Source of the DNA: Baffinella frigidus
Lineage: Eukaryota > Cryptophyceae > Cryptomonadales > Baffinellaceae
Direction of reading: 5' to 3'
Length of the DNA: 12,561 nt
Assembly: GCA_026770585.1 (NCBI GenBank)
Contig: MU646308.1
Span: 571,189 to 583,749, forward strand
Position numbers and translations under genes: made by a program
Shown: piece after piece, positions 1 to 7,383 of the stretch
Layout: every line of letters begins with the position of its first letter
Position numbering within the stretch: the stretch's first letter is position 1
The notes under the pieces: generated by a model
The model's input: the letters and a program-made list of their open reading frames with translations, nothing else
Database searches by the model: none
What the model was told of the DNA's origin: nothing

Positions 1-72
1 CCCAAACCCCAAACCCCAAACCCCACACCCCAAACCCCAAACCCCAAACCCCAAACCCCAAACCCCAAACCC
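1..72 (-). repeat. Telomere-like heptamer array, CCCCAAA variant
   Basis: Near-uniform 7-bp repeats of CCCCAAA (TTTGGGG on the minus strand) with one CCCCACA variant. The array is already running at base 1, so its true left edge is not visible and it cannot be told whether this is a chromosome end or an interstitial block. A G-rich minus strand is the orientation expected at a left chromosome end. Confidence 0.85.
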
Positions 73-400
73 AGGGGGAGCACCGATTCGCCGCGCGGCT
101 GCCAGACCTCTCTGCGTCCTCCCGGGCAAGCCACCCAAACCTGAAACCCTAAAGGATTGAGAGGGATGGGGGTGTCCCTGCGCCTCGTACTAATTACAAT
201 ATCCTCGACTGGAAGAGTTTCCCATCGGGAACGTCAGCCTCCTCCCACAGACCGCACAGCGGGCTACGAAGGGATTTTCGGCCCATTTCGGGCCGAGTTT
301 CCGTTACCGTATCCGTAGGAACCCCCCTATGTCCCTACGGGTTGCCTACCGTAGGGTCGGTGCCGGCTGCCAGACCTCGCCGCGTCCTCCCGGGTAAACT
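73..400. other. Spacer with a duplicated 33-bp segment
   Basis: No gene seen. A segment beginning GGCTGCCAGACCTC and ending CGTCCTCCCGGG occurs at 97-130 and again at 365-397, each followed by telomere-like sequence, so it may be part of a larger subtelomeric repeat unit. A short hairpin (TCGGCCC / GGGCCGA) lies near 277-295. The stretch 332-356 carries the palindromic CTACCGTAGG box that recurs elsewhere in the window. Confidence 0.6.
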
Positions 401-530
401 CTCAACCCCAAACCCTGAACCCTAAACCCTAAACCCTGAACCCTAGACCCCAAACCCTGAACTCTAGACCCTGAACCCTGACTCTAAACCCTAAACCCTG
501 AACTCTGAACCCTGAATCCTGAGCCCTAGA
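401..530 (-). repeat. Degenerate CCCTAAA/CCCTGAA telomere-like array
   Basis: A mixture of CCCTAAA, CCCTGAA, CCCTAGA and ACTCTGAA heptamers in C-rich orientation on the plus strand. It is more diverged than the array at the window start, which suggests an old interstitial block. Confidence 0.8.
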
Positions 531-531
531 G

Positions 532-608
532 CCATCCCACATCTTATGGCGCAAGAACCCCTCTCATGGGGGATAGACCCCCCCCTTGCGCCATAAGGTG
601 GGGGATGG
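532..608. mobile_element. Short inverted-repeat element (24-bp arms)
   Basis: Arms 532-555 and 585-608 are reverse complements with two mismatches (CTTATGGCGCAAG against CTTGCGCCATAAG at the core), separated by about 29 bp rich in C and G runs. It has no coding capacity. It directly abuts a second inverted repeat. It could be a MITE or a foldback remnant; no target duplication is evident. Confidence 0.6.
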
Positions 609-766
609 TCTAGCTATGTCCCACTTGATTCGGGCTCCCCACAAATTTGCCCCCCCCCCCCCAATTTTACTGGTAAATTTTGACACCCCCCCCATGAAAT
701 TTGCCAGTAAAAACTTGGGAGGGGCGAATCTACGGGGAGCCCACATCCAAGTGGGACAGAGCTAGA
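609..766. mobile_element. Long foldback repeat with poly-C centre
   Basis: Outer arms 609-627 and 748-766 (TCTAGCT.TGTCCCACTTG) pair with one mismatch. The pairing continues inward through GGGCTCCCC and then through TTTTACTGG.AAATTT at 664-682 paired with 697-716, so most of the 158 bp can fold back on itself. Poly-C runs lie near 648-662 and 684-692. No transposase is encoded. Confidence 0.7.
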
Positions 767-840
767 TGGTCGGGAAACGGGTGGAAATCCGTCGGTGTCG
801 CTCATGCGACACGAACGGTTTTCCACCCGTCTCCCGACCA
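767..840. repeat. Near-perfect 35-bp-arm hairpin
   Basis: Arm 767-801 starts TGGTCGGGAAACGGGTGGAA and pairs with 806-840 (ending CCCGTCTCCCGACCA) across a 4-base loop TCAT, with only a few mismatches. It begins at the very base where the previous foldback ends, making three adjacent inverted repeats from 532 to 840. Confidence 0.8.
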
Positions 841-862
841 GCCGGCAGAACGAATAGGCAGG

Positions 863-886
863 TCTCTCTCTCTCTCTCTCCCTCTC

Positions 887-931
<45 letters not shown>

Positions 932-1120
932 CTCTCGCTCTCGCTCTCGCTCTCGCTCTCTCTCTCGCTCGCTCTCTCTCTCGCGCTCTCTCTCTCGCTC
1001 TCTCTCTATCTATCTCTCTCTCGCGCTCTCGCTCTCTATCTATCTCTCTCTCTCGCACGCTCTCCCTCTCTCTCGCTCTCTCTCGCTCGCTCTCGCTCGC
1101 TCTCTCTCGCTCTCTCTCTC
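863..1120. repeat. Long (CT)n microsatellite with CG interruptions
   Basis: About 258 bp of almost pure pyrimidine on the plus strand, with scattered CTCG and CTAT units. It ends in a perfect 16-bp palindrome CTCGAGACGTCTCGAG at 1118-1133. Long Ser-Leu or Arg-Glu open frames across it are translations of the microsatellite. Similar tracts elsewhere in the window sit just before splice acceptor-like AGs; no exon is recognised after this one. Confidence 0.95.
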
Positions 1121-1170
1121 GAGACGTCTCGAGGAGGGTCTATCAAAGCCTGAGGTTGCCGACTGACCTG

Positions 1171-1365
1171 CCGACACCCTAAACCCCAAACCGCACACCC
1201 TAAACCGCACACCCCAAACCCCACACCCTAAACCCCCACCCTAAACCCCAAACACCAAAAATCAAAAATCAAGCCAGAAATCCTAAATCCTAAACACCAC
1301 ACCTCAAACACCAAACCAAGACCCCTGAACCCAAACCTCAAACCTCAAACCTCAAACCCGAAACA
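1171..1365 (-). repeat. Degenerate telomere-like array, mixed variants
   Basis: Irregular CCCTAAA, CCCCAAA, CCGCACA, CCTCAAA and ATCAAAA units in C-rich orientation. Runs of one variant (three CCTCAAA units near 1335-1355) suggest local copying of variant repeats. Confidence 0.75.
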
Positions 1366-1774
1366 GGGGATACGACCGCCACCGCGGTCGTCTCAGTCAG
1401 GGCCGCTCATCGAATTGCTCCCCTTCCCAACAGTCTCCGACGACGACTACTCCCGGAACAGGTGCATCCTTGTCCCCACAGCTGTCTACAAAGGGATTTC
1501 GTGCATAGCCCATGAGTGGATAATCCATACGACCCTACGGTAGGGAATCCGTAGGGCCATAGGGGTGTCCTACGGATCCTAACTGAACCTTGGAACTGGT
1601 CCCCTTTCCGAATGTCTCCGACGACTGCTCCCGAAACAGGTTTGATTGTTCAATCAGACACTCCCTGAAGAAGGTGGATTCACTTTGAGCCATTTATTTG
1701 AGCCATTTATCAGGAATTTGAGCCATTTATGTCGACCTTTTCAGGATCCGAACCAGGGTCCGAAGCCCAGTCTA
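1366..1774. other. Spacer with duplicated TCTCCGACGAC modules
   Basis: No gene supported. A hairpin pairs 1372-1379 with 1384-1391 (ACGACCGC / GCGGTCGT). A module with CCCTTCC, then TCTCCGACGAC, then CTCCCG.AACAGG occurs near 1424-1462 and again near 1600-1640, and a diverged relative lies near 2296-2320. Around 1533-1580 lies the CCTACGGTAGGGAATCCGTAGG box. A short repeat of TTGAGCCATTTAT occurs three times at 1685-1730. Confidence 0.55.
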
Positions 1775-2464
1775 CCCACTAGCCACACGGTGGACCACGA
1801 ACCTTTCATCAAAAGTCAACTTACCTGAAGATGATTAACTTGAGGATTTTTCTAATACAAATTGGTCACGTAGAGCGTTTGCGGTAATTGTTGTTCGTTT
1901 TGGACGTACGGTTTTCCGGTTTTCTGGTTTTTTAAAATGTTGTAAAGGTCGTTGAATATTTTAAATGGACACTTCTCTGGTACAAATGAAACGGGGGGGA
2001 GAGCAAATGAAAACCGGAAAACAGGAAAACCGTACGTCCAAAACGGACAACAATTACCGCAAACGCTCTAACACCCCGGAATCCGGGGCCAACGAAACCC
2101 TCGTAGCCCACCGAGTGGCTACGGACCCCCCCGCCGGATTCGTTGACAGCAAGAGAGGAGGCAGAGTCGATTGAACATGCCCACGATACGGAACCGTGAA
2201 TGGCGCTAGCGGGCCGCTGACGGAACTGCTCCCCTTCCCGTGAACGGACGCCGAAGCCAGACGGTCGGTCGTGACTGCCTTGCGTGTTCCACCGTCTCCG
2301 ATGACGGCTACTCGCGGACCACTCGGTGGGCTACGAGGGTTTCGGTGACCCCGGATTCCGAGGTGTTACGTGACCAATTTGCATTAGAAAATCCTTGAAG
2401 TTAATTGTCTTCAGGTGAGTTGACTTTTGATGAAAGGTTCGTAGTCCACCGTGTGGATAGGTGC
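1775..2464. mobile_element. Long foldback element with three-armed fold
   Basis: Outer arms 1781-1872 and 2367-2458 are reverse complements over about 92 bp with few mismatches. Inside them a second stem pairs 2071-2128 with 2314-2368, around ACCCTCGTAGCCCACCGAGTGG. The right arm therefore reads continuously through the outer and second stems, while the left arm is split by another palindrome at 1873-2068. Without that insertion it would be one long hairpin with arms of about 150 bp and a loop of about 185 bp (2129-2313). The loop has no transposase and carries a GACGCCGAAGCCA module also found near 3213. It resembles a Foldback-type or large MITE element; the family is not identified. Confidence 0.75.
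1873..2068. mobile_element. 196-bp MITE inserted at TA within the foldback
   Basis: Terminal inverted repeats of about 60 bp (1873-1932 and 2009-2068) start GAGCGTTTGCGGTAATTG and differ at about three positions. It is flanked by TA at 1871-1872 and 2069-2070. The opposite, uninterrupted arm of the host foldback reads CACGTAACACC on its complement, with a single TA and no insertion, so it serves as the empty-site sequence. TA duplication is typical of Tc1/mariner-type transposases (family knowledge); assignment of this MITE to that superfamily is inferred. The internal loop of about 76 bp has no gene. Confidence 0.85.
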
Positions 2465-2560
2465 GCCCAATGAAACCAAGGCCACGAGTGCAATGCTAGC
2501 TCTCCTTTAGTGGATCTGAATCCTAGCTCTCCCTCAGTCGATGTAGACTCATCTAAACCT
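2465..2560. other. Spacer before the satellite
   Basis: No gene seen. It contains repeated CCTAGCTCTCC and TCAGTCGAT words that recur in the satellite to the right. Confidence 0.4.
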
Positions 2561-3440
2561 CAAACCCTGTTCAATCCCCCTCAGCATCGATTCCTCGCAC
2601 GGGCGCTCGGATCCCTCTCGGGACTTCAGGTTGGGAACGTGTGGGGACTTGGTAATGCGAAACGCTAACGCCAGCGGACCCCTTAGCCTACGGTAGGAAC
2701 CCCCCCTCCTCCTACGACGTTTAAGACAAAAAGGTTTTTAGAAGTCGTAGGAGGGGGCCTCCTACCGTAGGCAATCCGTAGGCTCTAAGTACCTCACTGG
2801 CGTTAGCTTTTTGCATGATTGGCCCAAGTCTTGAGTATGGCTATTCCTCACTCAATCTCCACTCATCTAAACCCCAAACCCTGAACCCTAAACCCTAAAC
2901 CTTAAACCCTAAACCCTAAACCCTCAACCCTAAACACCCTCCGCAGCATCGAGTCATCGCACAGCCGCTCTCGGGACTTCAAGTCAGGCCCGCCTCGGAA
3001 CTCCCCCTGAGTCGATCCGAATCCTGGCTCTTCCTCAGTCAATCTCCACTCGCTCTTCCTCAGCCAATCTCCACTCATCTAACCCCTTCACCACATTAAA
3101 CCCTAAACCCTAAACCCTACCCCCCCCCCCCCGCAGCATCGAGTCATCGCGCAGCCGCTCTCGAGACTTCGGGTTAGGCAGGCTCGTGAGCGCCCGCGTG
3201 ACCGGTCACGCGGACGCCGAAGCCAACTGTCCGAGGTGACTGCCTAGTCATGTCCCAGCCACAGGCGGGACTTCGGGTTATAACCATAAACCCTAGGGAC
3301 TTCGGATTATAACCCTCGGGACTTCGGGTCATAACCCTAAACCCTAAACCCTAAACCCTGAACACCCCCCGCAGCATCGAGTCATCGCACAGCCGCTCTC
3401 GGTCTCGCGACTTCGGCTTAGGCCCGCCTCGGAACTTCGG
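2561..3440. repeat. Composite subtelomeric satellite, four units
   Basis: A block with the core CAGCATCGA.TC.TCGCAC followed by CGCTCTCGGGACTTC occurs at about 2582, 2944, 3133 and 3371. Each copy is preceded by CTCATCTAA-like sequence and a CCCTAAA array, at 2864-2940, 3096-3120 and 3281-3362 for the last three. Spacing is irregular (about 360, 190 and 240 bp) because the telomere-like spacers vary and because a foldback sits between the first two units. A poly-C run lies at 3120-3132 and a perfect 20-bp palindrome centred on ACCGGT at 3194-3213. No gene is evident. Confidence 0.75.
2648..2829. mobile_element. Foldback element with CTACGGTAGG core
   Basis: Left arm 2648-2720 pairs with right arm 2742-2829 through GCTAACGCCAG, CCTACGGTAGG and CCTCCTACGAC, with a loop of about 21 bp containing an AAAAAGGTTTTT stretch. 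The right arm carries an extra CAATCCGTAGG. It separates the first two satellite units and is probably an insertion. Confidence 0.75.
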
Positions 3441-3844
3441 CGCGACCCCCTTCCGGGATCTTACCTCCAACGCTCCCCGGGGCTTCCCGAAACCGACTCC
3501 GCCTGCCCTAGACGGTTTGGAGCCCTACCACGCCAGAGTCTTCGAAGGGGTCGCCAAAAGTCAATTCCCCTGCAAGGCAGTAGTTTTCAAAAGTCAAAAA
3601 CCGTGTCCTGACACGGTTTAAACAATTAACCCCCTCCTCCACTCTGGCATTGTACGCCCTGAACATGAATCTTTTGAATCGTACACGACGACACTCCCGC
3701 CCCCGCCTGCACTCCCGCCCCCGCCTGCAATAGACGGTTTGGAAGCCCCGTGAACCCTACACCGTGAGATCGAGAACCGAAACGACGGGCGTGGGGTTGG
3801 GAACGTTTCGGGATTTAGGCTCTGTCGCGCCGTCTCCCTGCACT
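3441..3844. other. Spacer with short repeats; no gene seen
   Basis: A perfect 18-bp tandem duplication (CACTCCCGCCCCCGCCTG) occupies 3692-3709 and 3710-3727. A hairpin AACCGTGTC / GACACGGTT lies at about 3599-3618. The phrase TAGACGGTT followed by GGA and CCC recurs near 3510, 3732 and 4053. Open frames here do not look coding and are not shared between the repeated copies. Confidence 0.5.
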
Positions 3845-4044
3845 CCACACGAGAATGCTAGAGGGGCCTATTTAAAAGTGAGATGCTTTGCGAGTAAGTA
3901 TTTGTGTAGTAACATTTATGTAAAATTGGTCACGGAAGTAAAATTTATACCAGGCGCGAGGTTGGAATGCCCTATCCTGGTACAAATGTTTATAAACCTA
4001 CGAGCTCGTACATGTAAAAAGGAACCTCGAGCATTCTCGAGTGG
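3845..4044. mobile_element. 200-bp MITE-like palindrome, CCAC..CGAG ends
   Basis: The left end CCACACGAGAATGCTAGAGG pairs with the right end CTCGAGCATTCTCGAGTGG, with a few mismatches. Interior sequence includes ATTGGTCACG and TGTGTAGTAA, which also occur in the 210-bp family at 6370 and 7929. The shared CCACTCGAG terminus and shared interior words suggest a diverged relative of that family. Confidence 0.6.
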
Positions 4045-4309
4045 TCCTGCAATAGACGGTTGGGAACCCTACACACCGCGAAAACCCCTACACCGTGAAA
4101 CCCTGGACCGTGAATCGAAACGGACTTCGGCTCGACCCCATTTCGGGCTTTGGCCAAATAGTGCCTATTTGTTAAGAGCAAATAATAACAACAACAATAA
4201 ACGCTCTCTGCAGGCCTGCAGAGAGAGAACTGTATCAGTACCAACACGGCCGCCATGCACCCCCACCGAGGCTGTCTCTGAGTAGGGGCACCGAGAGGGG
4301 TTTCCCCTT
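4045..4309. other. Spacer with palindromic CTGCAGGCCTGCAG site
   Basis: A 22-bp perfect palindrome (GCAGGCCTGC flanked by CTCTCT and AGAGAG) lies at 4204-4225, and an AT-rich AACAACAACAATAA run precedes it. A dispersed module TACCAACACGGCCGCCATG begins near 4238, continues into CCCCCACCGAGGCTGT, and recurs around 4366, 5076, 9418, 11727 and 12265. No complete gene is seen. Confidence 0.5.
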
Positions 4310-4434
4310 CTGCCTCGACTCCCTCCACCACCACCCACCGCATAAACTTAAGAGGACTGTATTACTACCAACAAGGGGGCTGTGTCTGAGCATCGGCGGG
4401 GAATTATGGCGGCCGTGCTGGAAGTAATAACTGT

Positions 4435-4471
4435 CTCTCTGTTTTTCTCCCTCTCTCTCTCTCTTTCTCCC

Positions 4472-4541
<70 letters not shown>

Positions 4542-4583
4542 CCTCTCTCTCTCTCTATCTCCTCTCTCTCTCTCGCTCTCTGC
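4435..4583 (+). repeat. (CT)n tract before an exon fragment
   Basis: About 150 bp of CT, TTTCT and CTAT pyrimidine sequence ending CTCTCTGCAG at 4576-4585. It is both a microsatellite and a very long polypyrimidine tract in front of a plausible 3' splice site. Confidence 0.85.
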
Positions 4584-4650
4584 AGGCGGCTCTGAGGCCC
4601 TCTGAGGCCCTGCAAACCGCTCGCGTGGGAGGACTGCGTGATCACTATAC

Positions 4651-4716
4651 CACTATTAGTCAGCACTACAAAGCTATTAGTCAGCACTATAAAATTATTA
4701 GTTAGCACTATCACAC
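4651..4716. repeat. About 22-bp tandem repeat, three copies
   Basis: Three imperfect copies of CTATTAGTCAGCACTA followed by AAAG or AAAATT. The tract is A+T-rich and not obviously coding. Confidence 0.75.
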
Positions 4717-4885
4717 TATCTTACACCCTGATTTAGGATTAGAACGTGACCCGGCTAGAACCCTGACCCCTCGACTCCTTCACGACCAACACTCCTCACC
4801 CCTTCAACACAAACACACCACTACACCTTAGTCTTCACAAACACACCACGCAGATAAGCATTCGACAAACATAGCTCTACTCCTT

Positions 4886-4975
4886 ACAAATTTTTATCAG
4901 ATTCTCAAATTCTCGATAAATTCTTAAATTCTTAACAAATCCTTAACAAATTCTTAAATTCTTAACGAATCCCCC
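4886..4975. repeat. A+T-rich CAAATTCTTAA repeats
   Basis: Irregular repeats of CAAATTCTTAA or CAAATCCTTAA end at GAATCCCCCCTA. A second block at 5717-5772 has the same repeats and the same end, and both run into an exon-like fragment beginning GGGCCGGAATCGGCGCTT. Confidence 0.7.
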
Positions 4976-5141
4976 CTACCAGGGCCGGAATCGGCGCTTC
5001 GCCCCTGCAAACCGCTCGCGAGCCTCTACTCTCTCCACCACAACACATCTCACACAGTTCGAGAGAACTGTATTACTACCATCAGGGGGGCTGTGTCTGA
5101 GCATCGGCGGGGATATATGGTGGCCGTGCTGGAAGTGATCA

Positions 5142-5143
5142 AC

Positions 5144-5187
<44 letters not shown>
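5142..5187 (+). repeat. (CT)n tract before the best-preserved fragment
   Basis: Pure CT repeat followed by CACTCTCTGCAG, a textbook-looking 3' splice site, and then the exon fragment at 5192. Confidence 0.85.
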
Positions 5188-5188
<1 letters not shown>

Positions 5189-5574
5189 TGCAGGAGGCGG
5201 CGCTACGCCCCTGCAAGCCGCTCGCGTGGGAGGACTGTGTGATCTGCCTCGACTCCCTCCACCAACACACCTCATACAGCCAAAAACACCAATACACCTC
5301 ATACAGGTTAAACACACACAACCCCCCTTTGGTTCTCAAAAAATTCCCCCTATGTATCATTCAGGCCATGAGGCGGCGCTGAGGCCGTGCAAACCGTTCG
5401 CGATAATCTAAACAAATGTCTCCAACATGTGGGAGGACTGTGTGATCTGCCTCGACTCCCTCGCGACCAGCACTCCTCACCCATTCAACACAAACACACA
5501 CCAGTACACCTCAGTCTTCGCAAACACACCACGCAGATACGCATTCGACACACATAGCTCTACTCAACCAAGTT

Positions 5575-5600
5575 CTCTCTCTGCAGGCCTGCAGAGAGAG
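5575..5600. repeat. 26-bp perfect palindrome (CTCTCTCTGCAGG arm)
   Basis: Arms 5575-5587 and 5588-5600 are exact reverse complements, centred on AGGCCT. It matches the 22-bp palindrome at 4204-4225. Because the arm is a pyrimidine tract ending CAG, the site reads as a 3' splice acceptor on either strand. Confidence 0.85.
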
Positions 5601-5603
5601 CGT

Positions 5604-5631
5604 TCATCATCATCATCATCATCATCATCAT
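5604..5631. repeat. (ATC)n trinucleotide microsatellite
   Basis: About nine uninterrupted TCA/ATC units immediately after the 26-bp palindrome. Confidence 0.95.
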
Positions 5632-5967
5632 TTGTTCTGAACAAATTCCCCCGCCATACGGTGCAGGGCCAGAGGCGGCGCTTTGCCCGTGCAAACCCCA
5701 ACATAGCTCTACTCCTTACAAATTCTTAACAAATTCTTAAATCCTTAACAAATTCTTGAATTCTTAATGAATCCCCCCTATCAGGGCCGGAATCGGCGCT
5801 TGGCCCGTGCAAACCTCTCCCGTGGGAGGACTGCGTCATCGGCTTCGACTCCCTCCACCACCACACTCCACTCCGTACATTTTCTCAACAAATCCCCCCT
5901 ATGGTCGGCGCACGCCGTGTACTCAACCATGTTCGTTCTGAACAAACCCACGTCTATCTGTTTGCAG

Positions 5968-6097
5968 GGCCCGAGGCGGCGCTGAGGCCGTGCAAACCCC
6001 TCGCGTGGGAGGACTGCGTGATCTGCCTCGACTCCCTCGAAAACGAGGCAGTCATCCTCCCCTGCAAGCACGTCTTCCACCGCCCGTGCGTCACCAG
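5968..6097 (+). CDS. RING-H2 protein exon, first half of zinc finger
   Basis: A 130-bp internal exon. The acceptor is TTTGCAG ending at 5967 and the donor is GT at 6098 (CCAG|GTATT). In frame it encodes WEDCVICLDSLENEAVILP followed by CKHVFHRPCVTR. The pattern Cys-x2-Cys, 12 residues, Cys-x-His-x2-His-x2-Cys supplies the first six zinc ligands of a RING-H2 domain, the last Cys pair being in the exon at 7384. RING-H2 domains usually bind a ubiquitin-charged E2 and act in E3 ubiquitin ligases (family knowledge); ligase activity here is inferred. The exon enters one base into a codon and leaves with two bases of an Arg codon. The true N-terminal exons are not identified, so the start and any membrane or substrate-binding domain are unknown. 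Upstream lie decayed copies of this exon's first half. Confidence 0.8.
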
Positions 6098-6369
6098 GTA
6101 TTCTAACCCCCCTAGGTTTGACCCCTAAAACCAAAAACCTTGAACCCTAAACGCCACATCTTGAGTGGGGTCCGTTCAATTCCTGCACGCAACTCACAAT
6201 TTCTGTAAGTGGAGAAGTCTTGCCCCTGTGTCACCAGGTCGCCACTCTTTCCTTTTTGCAGCCCCCCCCCCCCCCGTATGACTGTTGGAGAGAGACTTTT
6301 ATTACTACCAACATGGCCATGTGCGACTGTTGGCTGACTGCACGATTTCCCGGTGCACATCCTGCATTG

Positions 6370-6579
6370 CCACTCGAGGCTATAAGTGTGACTATTTTAA
6401 AATAGGATTTTTTTTACAGGTGAACAAAAAAAGAAGTGTGTAGTAATTTTCACACAAACAGGGGCGTTTGGTCACGTAGCTCAAGGAATCCCTTGAGCTA
6501 CGTGACCAAACCTGCCCGTGACTGGTACTACATTTAACAACCCTACATTCAAAATACTCCCTCTTTCAGCCTCGAGTGG
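6370..6579. mobile_element. 210-bp MITE, CCACTCGAGGCT family, copy 1
   Basis: The ends CCACTCGAGGC and GCCTCGAGTGG are reverse complements. The centre is a long perfect hairpin, GGTCACGTAGCTCAAGG paired with its complement across AATC (about 6469-6508). The left half matches the reverse complement of the right half of the element at 7929-8139, so the two are inverted relative to each other. It encodes no protein. It sits inside the RING-gene intron. Confidence 0.85.
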
Positions 6580-6664
6580 TGTGTGGTCATCGCCACGGTA
6601 CAAAAGCTGCCCAGTAGGATCATACGCCCTACGGTAGGGCCCTAGGACCTACCTAGGACCTCTT

Positions 6665-6684
6665 GGGGGTCAAATTTGACCCCC
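6665..6684. repeat. 20-bp perfect palindrome GGGGGTC..GACCCCC
   Basis: GGGGGTCAAATTTGACCCCC is exactly self-complementary. It follows a palindrome-rich stretch at 6625-6660 (CCCTACGGTAGGG, CCTAGGACCTACCTAGG). No element boundary is recognised. Confidence 0.8.
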
Positions 6685-6780
6685 TCGCCACTTAAGGGAT
6701 AAGGGTGCCGGACGGCACTCAGCACCGGTTTCCAGTAGCAGGGGTTCCTCGCGCAGAAAGACACGCAAGCTGTTGGGTCC

Positions 6781-7103
6781 TACAAGGGATACCTCGCTCA
6801 TAAGAAATTCCCACCCCCCTAGGACAACCATAAGGTCCTAGGCCGCGCCAGGGCACAAGTTCCTTTTTCACACACACTTGTTCGCAAATCCTGGTACAAA
6901 TTATTAAAAAAAAACATTACACCCGCGGCAAAGAGCTCCAATTCCCATCACTTTTGGCGTGTTTCTCGGGTAGAATCAACTTTACACGAACGAAAATCAT
7001 TTTACTACACGATCTCGAACATTGAACTTCTGACCTGGCGCGGCATAGGCCTACTGTAGGGTCCTAGGGGGGCGCGGTTTCTTATGAGCGAGGTACCCCT
7101 GTA
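6781..7103. mobile_element. Long-loop TACAGGGGTACC element
   Basis: The left end TACAAGGGATACCTCGCTCA and the right end TGAGCGAGGTACCCCTGTA match the terminal repeats of the 109-122-bp elements to the right. Here the arms continue inward through GCCGCGCCAGG (6842-6852) paired with CCTGGCGCGGC (7034-7044), giving roughly 70-bp arms around a loop of about 180 bp. The loop is A+T-rich with no open frame long enough for a transposase. It may be closer to a parental form from which short copies lost the loop, or a short copy that received an insertion. Confidence 0.8.
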
Positions 7104-7182
7104 CGCTTGAGTTATCTAGTGCCCTACTGTGTTCCTGAAGGGGGGGGGGCGTTTTCTTGAGAAAGTTAGGGTGCTACCGTAC

Positions 7183-7253
7183 GCAATACAGTAGGATGAT
7201 ACGAAATGCCGGAATTAGGTTGACGCCGGAATTAGGTCGTCCACCCTTACCCC
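7183..7253 (+). repeat. Dispersed repeat, copy 1 (inverted at 12183)
   Basis: Contains TGCTACCGTACGCA, then GCCGGAATTAGG twice, then GTCGTCCACCCTTA. The reverse complement of 12183-12243 carries the same words in the same order with a few changes. In one frame both copies encode RLTPELGRPPL. It lies in the RING-gene intron just before the last exon. Confidence 0.7.
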
Positions 7254-7383
7254 TGTTTCAGTCGTGGTACATGCAAAATGAGACCCGCGGCACTGCCGGA
7301 GGCTTCACACACCCCAACAAAATTTACCTCAGTGGCTTGCCTCGCCTTGAAAGGCCCTTACGACGGCGTGCCTCCACGCACAG

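Larger units (their letters stand above)
4310..5960 (+). pseudogene. Array of decayed RING-exon 5' fragments
   Basis: This stretch holds repeated partial copies of the beginning of the RING exon at 5968, each joined to intron-like sequence. Recognisable pieces: 4586-4643 after a CT tract and TGCAG; 4981-5030; 5192-5258, which still encodes CKPLAWEDCVICLDSL; 5366-5402; 5429-5463 (WEDCVICLDSL); 5668-5700; 5783-5862 (with Cys to Gly and Leu to Phe in CVICLD). None continues into the zinc-binding CxHxxHxxC half. Most stop right after CTCGACTCCCTC and pass into CCACCA-type sequence, a shared breakpoint. Intervening sequence is repeated too: 4764-4975 matches parts of 5447-5772, and 4359-4440 matches 5066-5145. 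I read it as tandem amplification of a truncated acceptor-plus-exon unit and cannot exclude that some pieces are spliced. Confidence 0.65.
6098..7383 (+). other. 1286-bp intron of the RING-H2 gene, MITE-rich
   Basis: Bounded by donor GTATTC and acceptor CACGCACAG. The phase matches: AG from the left exon plus G from the right exon give Arg before Trp. It contains a partial echo of the exon end (CCCCTGTGTCACCAGGTCG near 6220-6240), a poly-C run near 6260-6275, a 210-bp MITE (6370-6579), a perfect palindrome (6665-6684) and a 323-bp palindromic element (6781-7103). Alternative acceptors cannot be excluded. Confidence 0.65.

Noticed and set aside
1-72. True chromosome end
   Set aside because: The window starts inside the array and many similar arrays are interstitial, so a terminus cannot be claimed.
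701-1182. Open frames of up to 150 codons on both strands rich in Ser-Leu or Arg-Glu
   Set aside because: They are translations of the CT/GA microsatellite at 863-1120 and carry no other domain.
1781-2458. Structured RNA gene because of the three-armed fold
   Set aside because: The third arm is explained by a TA-flanked MITE insertion, so the shape is a by-product of transposition.
2561-3440. CRISPR-like alternation of a repeat and variable spacers
   Set aside because: Units are long and irregular, the spacers are telomere-like arrays, and the context is eukaryotic.
3764-4285. 173-codon plus-strand frame, the longest in the window
   Set aside because: It runs through the MITE-like palindrome at 3845-4044 and into a poly-Asn repeat translation; no domain or splice logic supports it.
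4382-4705. 107-codon plus-strand frame with Ser-Leu runs
   Set aside because: It crosses the CT tract and reads the exon fragment at 4586 out of the RING frame.
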